This document shows positions 19,928 to 31,400 of a stretch of 64,000 nt of DNA, in pieces. The stretch is taken from positions 2,170,001-2,234,000 of the forward strand of contig CP053171.1 of assembly GCA_014607495.2 (NCBI GenBank), read 5' to 3'. This stretch comes from Carposina sasakii. Lineage: Eukaryota; Arthropoda; Insecta; Lepidoptera; Carposinidae. The notes beneath the pieces are model-generated. The model saw only the letters and a list, made by a program, of their open reading frames with translations, ran no database searches and was not told the origin of the DNA. A program made the position numbers and the translations under genes. Each line of letters begins with the position of its first letter. The first letter of the stretch is position 1.

Positions 19928-22024
19928 CAGTAGAGCCTTGATAATCCGAACTAGCAAAAACTAACCCCTGTTCGGACTCACGAAGCGTTCGGATTATAGT
20001 ATGTAAGGAGAAAAAAAAACATTTTTATTCTTAAAATAGTGTTTAATTATATACATAGTTTAAGAGGTACAGTAAGCAACGAGCTGGGCTTTACATATTG
20101 ACCTTGGGAACGCTCTTATTACAAGCAGCGTAAGGACTACAGTCGTAATGCAAATAAAAAGCCCGGCTCGTTGCTTACCGTACATTTACATAATATGTAA
20201 TTAGGTACCATAAAATACGTAAGGTGTAAATTGTCTATTTAGTCATAAACTGATCTATTTTAGTTTGGCGAGTCCTGTTGATGGACCAGAAAAAAAGCTT
20301 TGTCCCTCAAGTTACGTAGCATCATCTTTTCCGATAAGGACAGGTCATTTTCTTCAGCCCACTCCAAGCAAGTGTTCAAAGATGATATGGCTTGTGAATG
20401 AGTAATTTTCTTGACATTTGAAGCAAAATAATCTTCAGCTAAAGACTCGTCATTCTCTTGCGTTATTTGGGTTATGATCTCATCATCAGTTATAGGATCT
20501 GTGCAATTCTCCTCTTCACTCATAGACAAGAAAGTGGAAATGGTTTCTTCTGTATAACCACGATTACGTAAAAGACTGAGCGGGAGATCGTCTTCTACGT
20601 CGAAGTCATCATTTTCTTCTGATCTATCTTCTGTTGAATTTATTTTTTCAGGCCAAAGAGGCTTCCAAGATTTTTCGATAAGAGACGATGATACATGATC
20701 CCAACATTGCGCTAGCGAAAAAATGGCGTCTTTAATTGTGACGCTTTTTATAACATCATGCAAGGTTAAAGCCTCATCGGCTTCTTGCTGCACGAACATT
20801 TGAATCAGGAGTTTCTTTTTGTAATTTATCTTGACATTTTGGATTACGTTTTGATCCATAGGTTGGATCAAAGGCGTACAATTTGGAGGCATGTACAGTA
20901 CAGAGAAGTTGCCGTCTTCTGTTGTCAAATCTTCAGCATTTGGATGTCCAGGGGCATTGTCTAAGAGTAGCAATGCTTTTTGTGGCAGTCCCATTTTTTT
21001 TAAATGGCGTTTGACTTCAGGAACAAAATGGCCTCTAAACCACTCGAGAAAAATATCTCTGGTTACCCAAGCACGCCTCTGCCCTTCATAATGCACTGGT
21101 AATTTTACAGATCCAAAAGATCTTGGCTTTTTTGCCTTCCCCACAACTAGCAATGGTAATTTGTGATTCCCTGTAGAGTTTGCGCAAGGCATAAAAGTTA
21201 TTCGCTCTTTAGACACTTTCGACCCAGGAGCGCTAGTTTCAGCAGAAGAGGCTAAAGTTTTGTCCGGCAGAACCTTCCAAAACAATCCTGATTCGTCGGC
21301 ATTGTAAATTTGTTCAGGGCAAAGGTTCTTTTCTTTTATCTCGTTTAGGAATTTTTCTTGGAATGGTTGAACAGCTTCCGTATTGCTAGAGACTTTCTCA
21401 CCTGACACTTTCAGCTGACGTATGCCATGACGTTTTTTAAAATTATCAAGCCATCCTCTACTTGCAGAAAAATCCGAACCTGTTAGTTTTTTATGGAAGA
21501 ATCTCGCTTTTTCCATTACGACCTCACCAGACAATGGAATGTGGCGTCGTCTTTGTTCTAAAAACCATGTGAACAGTGCTTCTTCTAGCATTGGATTCTC
21601 TGGTAATTTTAGAGTTTTTCTGAACCCTGGTCCTTTCTCAGTTTTAGCTATAAAAGATCTCAATTTTTGCTCATTTTTCTTGAGGTCTGTAATTGTTGAT
21701 TTTCCAACGCCATACTTACAAGCAAGAGAAGTTGCCGACACTCCGTCCTTTAAACTGTCTAGTATGGTGCACTTTTCGGCTATAGTCAAAGTTTTATGTT
21801 TGCGTTTTGGTGTTGGAACCATCTTTATAACCTCAAAAAACACGCCGCGCACGAGTACAGAGCAGAAAAACGTGGAATGGACGCGCAACGTGGCAGTCGT
21901 AACTGCAGACTAATTAATAAACAACATAGCAGTGAGGCGAAGGCGAGGAAGTGGGGTGGGGTATGCAGTTCGGATTATAGCGACGTTCGGATTAGCCTGA
22001 GTACGGATTATCGAGGCTCTACTG
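19928..22024 (-). mobile_element. Tigger/pogo-type DNA transposon, apparently intact
   Basis: Inverted ends CAGTAGAGCCTTGATAATCC and its complement GGATTATCGAGGCTCTACTG, flanked by TA on each side (19926-19927, 22025-22026). Inner subterminal copies of TTCGGATTATAG occur near both ends. Length is 2097 bp with one uninterrupted transposase gene. Confidence 0.92.
20260..21822 (-). CDS. Tigger-like (pogo) transposase
   Basis: 520 residues from the ATG at 21822 (MVPTPKRKHK); an upstream in-frame ATG at 21888 would add 22 residues but lacks family character. It cuts and pastes the element at TA sites (family role). The N-terminal helix-turn-helix (residues about 12-55, ending KYGVGKSTITDLKKNE) and the CENP-B-type second DNA-binding domain (about 75-140, GWLDNFKKRHGI) precede the DDE nuclease: IYNADESGLFW (Asp about 176), LLLLDNAPGHP (Asp about 288), and IQPMDQNVI (Asp about 323), a DD34D spacing. 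The C-terminus is acidic. No stop or frameshift is seen. Confidence 0.92.
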   Translation of the reverse strand: MVPTPKRKHKTLTIAEKCTILDSLKDGVSATSLACKYGVGKSTITDLKKNEQKLRSFIAKTEKGPGFRKTLKLPENPMLEEALFTWFLEQRRRHIPLSGEVVMEKARFFHKKLTGSDFSASRGWLDNFKKRHGIRQLKVSGEKVSSNTEAVQPFQEKFLNEIKEKNLCPEQIYNADESGLFWKVLPDKTLASSAETSAPGSKVSKERITFMPCANSTGNHKLPLLVVGKAKKPRSFGSVKLPVHYEGQRRAWVTRDIFLEWFRGHFVPEVKRHLKKMGLPQKALLLLDNAPGHPNAEDLTTEDGNFSVLYMPPNCTPLIQPMDQNVIQNVKINYKKKLLIQMFVQQEADEALTLHDVIKSVTIKDAIFSLAQCWDHVSSSLIEKSWKPLWPEKINSTEDRSEENDDFDVEDDLPLSLLRNRGYTEETISTFLSMSEEENCTDPITDDEIITQITQENDESLAEDYFASNVKKITHSQAISSLNTCLEWAEENDLSLSEKMMLRNLRDKAFFLVHQQDSPN

Positions 22025-22087
22025 TATTTATTTATTCATTATTCAATTACAAAAACTTAAAACCAGATCCAACCACTCACAAAACTT

Positions 22088-22143
22088 CTTGCGCCGTTTA
22101 GCTAATAATAGTTACATTGTTAATATTAGCTAAACGGCGCAAG
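22088..22143. repeat. 20-bp perfect inverted repeat (hairpin)
   Basis: Arms CTTGCGCCGTTTAGCTAATA (22088-22107) and its exact complement at 22124-22143, with a 16-base loop. It lies about 340 bases before the CK1 alpha start codon. Confidence 0.75.
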
Positions 22144-22487
22144 CAGACCTGCCTATTACAAAATTATTTTTGAAGAAATTGATTATTTTTTTATATTAGC
22201 CACTTTTATTTTCGAATACATGGTAATATTCCTTTTGGTAGAATTTATTTCAATAAAAAAATTATTGGCAATACTGCCAGTGTGACGTCACGTTCAAAGG
22301 CTGACGACATCTTTTTTACCTCGTAATAAAATGCATTTCTGTGGATTTTCGTAGTGAAAATACGAAAAAATTGACTTTTTGTGCAGCTATAAACAATAAA
22401 TTATCAAATTGTTGTGTTATTTTCGTACAGTGCGCGAGACAATTATAATTTTATCTAAGTGTCAACGAGTGATGTAGGCAAGAGAAA

Positions 22488-25400
22488 ATGGCTACCCTAG
22501 AACGCATGTTGATGAGCAAGAAACATGTTATAATTGATGATAAATACAAGATTGTTCGTAAAATCGGAGGTGGAAGCTTTGGGGACATCTTCCTAGCTGT
22601 AAATGTCTACGGTGGAGAGGTAATTTCCCTTTGATTTTTGCATTTCTTGTCTGCTATCCCTTCACATTGATTGGACTTTTGTGTCAAGCAAGACTCGATA
22701 TATTTCGGGATTCCGTTCTTGAAGATGGCGGCCTGGGCGTATGCGAGACATTTCTACAGATATATTATTCCACTTGCTCATATAAAATAACGCTTAAGTT
22801 GCGTCCAAGTATGTTGCTTAATTAATATCCGAAATCTTAAAAATCGGAGCCCATACACAGACTTGTCGCATTTCTTTGTTACGAGACTTCAGAAAGAGTA
22901 GACTATAAATCAGCTGCAAATAGTTGTTTGGTTTTAAAAAAATATGTTGTCTAACTATGCAACAGTCATATTATGCACAGATCCAGAAAAGTAATTAAAT
23001 GTAAGCTTACATAATGATTTCCATAATTTATCTAGGTTTCAAGTTCTATATCAAATCAATGATGATCTGAAAAATTGGGGTCAAACAGGTTTATATTCCA
23101 GTGTAATATATTTCAGGGCAATATCAGCAAGCCTTCACAAAATGTGGCAAGACCTTCTTACTGAGGTCATGTCACTCTGCATTGACCTTTTATTCACTCT
23201 GCCCACCATTTTTAGTTGCAAATAAGTGTGTATTCATAGCTTAATAAATGGGTGTCAGTAATTTGGGACTAATATTTGTTTTCAATAAAAACATTGCTAA
23301 TGAATTTACCATCAGTTCTCACTTTATTTTTGCAATGACCTATATAAAATTGTGTTTTGTTGGAAACTTAGGATTTGTAGATTTCTTTCACACCATATCA
23401 AGTGGTTGATGCTGTTTTTACTATTAGATGATCTATTTGTTTATTGACTATTTGTTAACAATTTAGGTAGAATCAACTAAGGAACTCTGGCAATTTCTCA
23501 GGTGTGAACTAGCAACTTGTCACTGATCATTTAAATTCATCAGTCATTTGCACTCACTTTAGTAAACAGGCTGTGAAATCTCTATGACCCTGCAACTATG
23601 GTTACCCCATTCTGAGTACACAGCCATTGGTAAATATATTTGTATATGGAAACGGAGACAGTTCTGTGATCGCTCTCAGTACAGCCAACCAACATGTAAT
23701 ATTCACTATGGGTGAGCCCACCACTGGGCCCTACACCCTCCACTGACCCAGTGGTGGGCGCACCCATAGTGAATGTTTGTACTTCCGAATTGTAACACCT
23801 AATACAATTTCAACATGTAATACTAACATATACTTAAGTTGTACTAACACCATATGGATCTGTAGTTGTCCGAAATAAAAGATTTTTATTTTATTTATTA
23901 ATATTGGTAGTGGAAAATCAGGAATGTGTCATCACCATTACCTTATGCTTTTGTTATAACTTGCAATGATATAGGATGCTATTACTCTTCCTCATAGTCC
24001 AACCACCTAAATTTATGCTGTAGGTATTAGCTTAGTTAATTTAAAGATTTGTCTAGTCCGAGCGGATAAATTTCTTCTCCAGTCTATTTCCTAATATTTA
24101 CACAAGGCTTTTGCCGGGACAGAACTATTGCCATGGGGCCTTCTTGGGCACAAAGCAAAATCGTAGAAAGAAAGGGGATTAAACTAATATTATGGTTGAT
24201 TCTGGCAGTCACACTTAAACCTAAATGTAAAATTAGTCCTACCTGTCCTTTCCTCTCTCAGTCATTTATGTTACGAACGGAGAGAGATACATCTGACCAA
24301 GATTAGGTTAGAAATTTTCCAGAAACTATCAAACATATCTGTGTAATATTGAATTGTAATCCTATTCTATTCTAAACCAATTTTGATGAAACTTGGCAGC
24401 TATGTGTAGCTTTTATATCAGTGTAATACAGTCTATAAACTTCAGGAGGGCAAAGTTGCATGCTTTTGCCAACTGAATAGAAAGAAATTGTATTTACATT
24501 ATGTTTATTGTTGCAGGAGGTAGCAGTAAAAGTAGAATCAATAAAAGCGCGGCATCCCCAGCTACTCTATGAAAGCAGAGTGTACAAAGTTCTTCAGGGC
24601 GGCATAGGAATACCACATATAAGGTTAGTATTGATTGTTTATTGGATTTGTTTGTTATCAATTTGTGTTTTTGTGGTTGTGCAGTGGTAGGCTCGGGTCT
24701 TACCACATCATCACTACATATTATAAAACAAAGTTGTTTGCTGCTGTCTGTCTGTCCCTATGTATGCTTAGATCTAATAAACTAGGGAACGGATTTTGAT
24801 GCGGTTTTTTTTATAGATAGAGTGATTCACGAGGAAGGTTTTTAATGTATAACTAGGGACCCGCCCTGGCTTCGAATGGGATAAATGCACTCTCACACGG
24901 GCAGCCGCTAGTGTGACACAAACTAGGCTGATGTGGGTGTTTTAATTACACAATATGATTGATTCTTACTATCACACTTAAATGGAAACTAAAATTTAAT
25001 GCCCACTCTATTCTTAATGTAAGTACATAGTTGAGGCAGAAAGGGACAGGTCAAACAAACTTTAAGTTAAGATACCAGAATCGATCATACTTTTACCTCA
25101 ATCTTTGGCAATAATCAGTATGAGAATACATTCAATTTAATTTTGTGATATAGTGTCTGGAGAATACGTTTAAACATAAATAGTACCATGCCATAAGTTT
25201 GTACTTTTTTATTTATTTATTTATTTCTCACACACTACACATTACAATTCCATGCAACTTAAACTATACAAATTATAAAAACGCGATCTAAATTGTAACG
25301 CAAATACATGTGCGCACAAGAAAAGTAAAAGAAGACAAAATAATAATTTTACAAATGAGGACAAAGCTTAATTACCTATAAATGTTTACCGTTGTTATAT

Positions 25401-28400
25401 TGAACGGATACTTAAAATCTATAATCGTGGGACAGCAACATTGAGGATGTCCCTAAGAATTGTGATATATTGGCTCAACCTGGGAATTTTTTCTTTATTC
25501 ACACAGAAAAATAGAATACATTGATTGTCGGTTATAGAATTGAACAATGGCAGGCTTATCAGCTAGCATTATAACTTTATAACACACAAAGCATTAAGTA
25601 AGATAAGTTTCTGAATAGCAGTCATACCTGACTACCTCTACCTTCTGATGATTGTCATGGTTTTTCTTTGACAACATGTTAATCCTATATAACTTTAAAT
25701 CTTGCAATGTTACTAATCTTACATATAATAAAAATGTTATGGATTGCTGTCTGTACATATATTATAGGAGATCTTTATCAAAGCAATAGTACCCAAAAGA
25801 ATGATTTTTGCAATCTTTGTCAGTTTGTCTGTGCGTTTGTGCACTTTAAACTCAGAAACGGCTGAACCCATTTTGATGCAGTTTTCAGGAATATATTGTG
25901 ACAGGTCCCACTTAACATATAGGCTACTTTTTATCTTGGGAAAAGGTTTATATACTTTATATAAAGGTTTATATTTAGCACTACAACATTGGTCTCTTCA
26001 AAGCTAGAGTGAATAGGCACTTTCTAGGCAAACATGTACCACCCTAGGCCGCATCTTGCTTAACATCAGGCACGATGGCGGTCAAATGTTTGCCTAGCTA
26101 ACAGTAAAAAAAAAAACCCGGATAATTTCGGCATTTTGTTTTTTCTGTAGTCTACACTGACGGACACGCGGGCTTCCACTAGTAATGTACTAAAAAGGGC
26201 CAATCCTTAGCAATTGAGGATAAAAGATACCATATTGCACAGACCTCAAAATAATCAGATAAGGTTGATGATGAAAAACAGCATTGTTGATTTGGCCAAA
26301 GGTTTTATGTTAACCTAAATTGTATCTGTTAGGTATCAGGTGTGGCATTAAATCATTTTGCTTACTTGTCTTTTGGATTTGGATTGGATTGAGTTATTGT
26401 TTGAGTTTGCAGTCTGAGGGAACCACAACATAACAGTTATGTTGATACAAGCTTCAGTTTTGCATTAGTCCTATTAGTCAGTATGAACAGTATGAAAAAA
26501 ATGTAAAATAGTAAATGTACAAAGGCATTCTTATCTTTAACAACCAACTGGGAATGAGATGCTACCTGTGATTGATGTTAGAACTTCAGTTTAGGTTGTT
26601 GATTCAGTTGAAGATAGCCTTAGGAATTGAATCTAGGCTCAAACTGCTAGGAACTACTAGGTAGTACATAGTTCTATTTGGGATGCTTGTTAGGCTGAAT
26701 ATCGCTTATTAATTAGCAAGCAATATACAGTAAGAAAATACCCTTTATTTTATTTAGGTTTTTCCTTTCATGTTTTATAAACATGTTTTATCTTTCTAGA
26801 AGAAAGTGTGTGTGAATATTGAAAAAAAATGGTAGCTCAAGTTATCTTTATTCTAAATCAGTGGTCCAAGGTCATTACTATCAGATAGCTATTAACATAT
26901 TCATTGTTGTTTATTACATTGAATAAAAATTCTATGTGCAAGCAACAAAATCAGTAGTATTCACTTTAAACCTATGATATTTTTTGCTATTTTTTACTAT
27001 CAACAGACTGTTAAATCATTGGAACTTAACTTTTTTTAGGTTCTTTACTAAAAACATCAGCTGCATCTACCATGCATAACTGTTGTAAGAGTAAACTTAT
27101 TAAGTTCCTCTGGGTCGTTCTATCAGGCAATGAGCTAAGCGACCTATCTCTGATCTTGTGGCTGTCTGTGGTATATCGTGCAGTTCGTGATTACCTATTC
27201 CCTGGATAGAAATACAGTAAGCTGTGAAAATTATATATTTACTTGTTACCGTGTTCCCAAACTGGGGTAACCAAGACTGCTATCACATAGGAGATTCTAC
27301 AGCCACGTTTAGCATTCAATTCAATTTTGAAATGTCTTTATTTGCAGGGATACAGGTATTACAATTCGTGACTTAAACTAGTGTACTTAAGCCTAGTTGC
27401 CCCACAACAAGTTTAACATTATTTAAATTAAGTGTCATATCATAATAGTTACTTGGCCGCGTGGTGCCGGCAGAGTAGAGTTTGTACCACACCTACCTGC
27501 CCGTGGGTATCGTACGAGGCGATTAAGGGTTTCCGGGAGGCGCCTCCCGTACTGACAACATAGTCCGAAAATCACACTGCGGTCATCAATCCGCCTGCCC
27601 AGCGTGGTGACTATAAGAAAAACCCCCCCTTGTGGCAGTAGCCTTGTGGCGTGCCCTGGGGGAGGCCTACGTCCAGCAGTGGACTGCAATAGGCTGAAGA
27701 AGAAGAATAGTTACTAGACCTAGATGGGTGTGTCCGCTGTGCGGTGCACTGTTTACGTTTTAAAAATAGTGTTAACATTTCCATCTGGCAACTGGCCATG
27801 TTGTTTTTTGTATTGCTTGTTTGTTTGTTGAATGGCGAGATGGTTTATTAGCAAAGCCAATCAATATGTTGTTGCAAACTAGTGATGGTCGTGGTTTTAC
27901 ATGACGACAAAATAATTTTAGAATCGAATGTAGTTTGTTACAAATATGAAGTCCTGCGTTTACGATTTCGTAACAATTTTCTGTATATTGTCTGTCATAT
28001 ACTGAGCGACTGGCGCCATCTTCAAATGAACTAGGTATTTGGTGAAAAGCACTCTTCGTTCCTTATTCCCATTCCCGTGTGTGTAACTGTACATTTCAGG
28101 AAATCCACAATAACTAGGAGGAAGCATAAACCACACTTGCCTGTGCTAGGGAAGAAAAATTTAACTTACTATATCGTACAGTAGTTGGTTTCGCCTGCGC
28201 TTCTGCTTTCAGTTAGTCATTCAATAACAGTTAAGTTTTATGATGTTGTTTTGGAAGAAAGGAAATAATTTCATGGATTCAAATGCAGTGGCTACAAGCC
28301 CTTATTCAGTGATTCATTGTTGTGCCGCAGCTGCTGACCGCAAGCCCCAAGGCTCCTTGATACCGCTATATCTACCTAGGTAGTGGTAGTTAATTATAGC

Positions 28401-31400
28401 GGAGTGCACGATCCTAGAAATATTTTAAAGATTAGATTACGCATCCAGCCGTACTCCGTATCAGCACAGGACTACAATGAAATGAATTTTTAAATATAAA
28501 TTTTTCTGGACGCTTAATAGGCCTACGGGTCTCGAATCCATAATTGAATAGTTAAACAAAAGTATGGTCAACAGTAAAAAAAATAGACTAGATCAGCATG
28601 CAGTCAAGGCAAGCCTCTAATTGTAGTCTAGTTCCAAAAAGACCAGTGGAATCAAATCGACCGTTGACGTATCAAACATGTCGCCGCAAGTCCATAGCAA
28701 ACGGGTTCTGAGCGTTCTGTTATGACTCAGCCAGTCGGCCTATGTCGCGCTTTCGGACAACAAATGGAAAATACCTGTTTACAATTCTTCATATTGAGTC
28801 AGCGCGGTTTTTTGAACCATACGTCGTTAGTAACGATCGGGCTAGCTAGACGATTTGTTTTGTATGTAGGTCGTCTAAATCGTTAAATGACACGGTAACT
28901 TTCTGATATAGAAATACGTATGTAACCTAGTAGATAGAATACTCCTGGCGCAGTCGGGTAAAAAGATCTTCAATATTAGGGTGACACGAATTTAAAAACC
29001 TGGTCCTTGATAGCACAGAGGCTGAGGTTATTACGTAAATAGAAAATCGATTATGAAACGTGATTACCGGCACAAGGTTGGTCGATATTTAGGTATTTTC
29101 TAAGTAAAATATATAAATAGGTAGCGTTAAGTGCGACACTTCTCGCACGTCTATCGTCTGATCATCGCTAGAGTTAAACGATGAAGCTGGATGACGAAAA
29201 GGTCTAGTAAATAGTCTCGGCTGATGCGGAGCTTCACTAGAATACATCAGCTGCATCTCCTTCCGTGCATGTCGTAAGAGTCGTCTAAGGAACTCGGGCA
29301 TTCTCTCAGGCGACGTTATCTCTGGTTAACTTGCCACTGATCACAGTGATTGTTAACCTTTTGAACGCCATCGACAACTTTAGTTGCTAAACGATCCCGT
29401 GACTAAGACGCTTTTGACAACTTCAGTTGCCAAAATATTGCTATGTTTTTGTTAATTATTTTTGTTACTTAAATGACGATTTATTGACATTTGATTGCGT
29501 TTAAAATGTTCCTTATATGTTGATATACGTTTTAAAAATACAATATGTGTTATAAATTTTATTTATATCAGAAAAAAGTTTGTCCTAAGTTAGCATTAAA
29601 TTCTCACGATTTATTCCACTACTTACGACGCCGATGACAACTTTAGATGTCAGCTAGTGATGGGATAATTATCAGCTATTTAGTGACCCATGGTATGAAT
29701 GTTTATTAAATAAATGAAAGTATAATAACCACATTTAAATATATATTTTTTAATTTAAAATCACTTTTAACATTATTGAACTTTCAACTAAATCTTCTAA
29801 TTATTTGCATCAGTATTCTGGCGACGGGCAACTTGACTCAATACTACGTTCTCCTCTAACTTCACGAATGTAGTTAAGTATTTTTATATATGCTAATGTG
29901 CGATCCTCTGGTCGTACCTTTTCCATTTCAAACGCTATTAGAGCGGCAAAATATTCATTCCGCGGATCACGAGGATGTGCATTGAAAAAGTGTGCATCTT
30001 CGATATTTATCATAACGGCACGAAAGTCATCTTCACCAACTTTAATATATTGTACATAGCTACTATCTGTTTGTGAAGATTTTTCTTCGCTGGTTTTAAT
30101 TTTCCTTTTTCGGGGACACAAAATTGATGGGGAACTTGGGTCTTCCTCCTGACTGGATTCAATGATATCTGAGTCTTTATCTTCATTATTCATGACGATA
30201 ACACTTGTTAGAACCAACACTTAAAATACACTTGAAATTATTCCACTATAATGCTAAATAAAGATGGAGGAATTACCAAAACCGACCACATTGAACCAAT
30301 AAACTCAGAGGCTTTATTATTATTATTATCGATAAGTATACCGTCATCCCTAATAGAAGTTTCTAGATTTTTAAAGCATAGTGATCTCTACGCCAATGGC
30401 AACTATAGTCGCCCGCTTGTGACGTCACAAGCAGAACTAATAAACTAATAGTGCTGGGAACACGTGGGTAGGTGAATATTTATTTTTGTATCTTACTAAG
30501 TACTACCTTACAAAACAAATATTGGTCTATCACCGACGCTGCTTGTTCTAATTTATATTCTTTATTATTCTTTTATGCGGATACAGTTTCAACGAAAATA
30601 TTCTGTGAAAATTTAATATAATTAATTATGTCTTCCGTTCAAGAAATCATTGATATTTTAGAAGGTGTGGATTCGGAATATGTAGACTTTGAGTCAGATT
30701 CGGATTTTGATAACAATGACTTGGATAATGAAGTAAGTATCCTTCTTCTTTGAATTTTATATGCTATTATGTACGTACATAAATATATATATATATATTT
30801 TTTGATAAAATATAAATATATTAGTGAAGTAGCTGTCTAGAAGCACTTGAAGATTTTAATTACGTGCAATCGAGGGAGGGATGGTTAAATCATTGCAGGC
30901 CTGAAGTGATTAGCTATACTAATAATATTATAAAGCTAGGGAGTTTGTTCGTTTGTTTGAACGCGATAAACTCAGGAACTACTGGACCGATTTCCAAAAT
31001 TCTTTCACCATTGTAAAGTTTTATTATCCCTAAGTGCTATAGGCTATGTATGTACCACGGGCAAAGCCGCTAGTCTATTATAAGACATGATTCCATTATT
31101 TGAAAAGCAGCAGTCGTGGGTCCAAAATGATATCTAGCGTTTTTAGCCTTATCATAGGATTGGTTCTGTTTTACCCTCTGAGTTGCGGAGGCCAGACGGC
31201 AGTCACACTGCAGAAAATAATTACATTGTTAAATCATTGAGGTAATAATTATTTAATTAATTTTAAGTACCGCTGAGGATACAACCATATACGCTCGGAT
31301 AATGATGATATTTACTATATTTTACAGGAGTATTCTGAGGAACCTTCACGATCACAAGAGGAATCAGAAGAACCTACTCAACAACAGGAGGGATCTGAGA

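Noticed and set aside
20891..21091. Plus-strand ORFs across the Tigger transposase
   Set aside because: Antisense shadows of an intact transposase.
27435..27689. 84-aa minus-strand ORF
   Set aside because: Lies wholly in a non-coding dispersed repeat.
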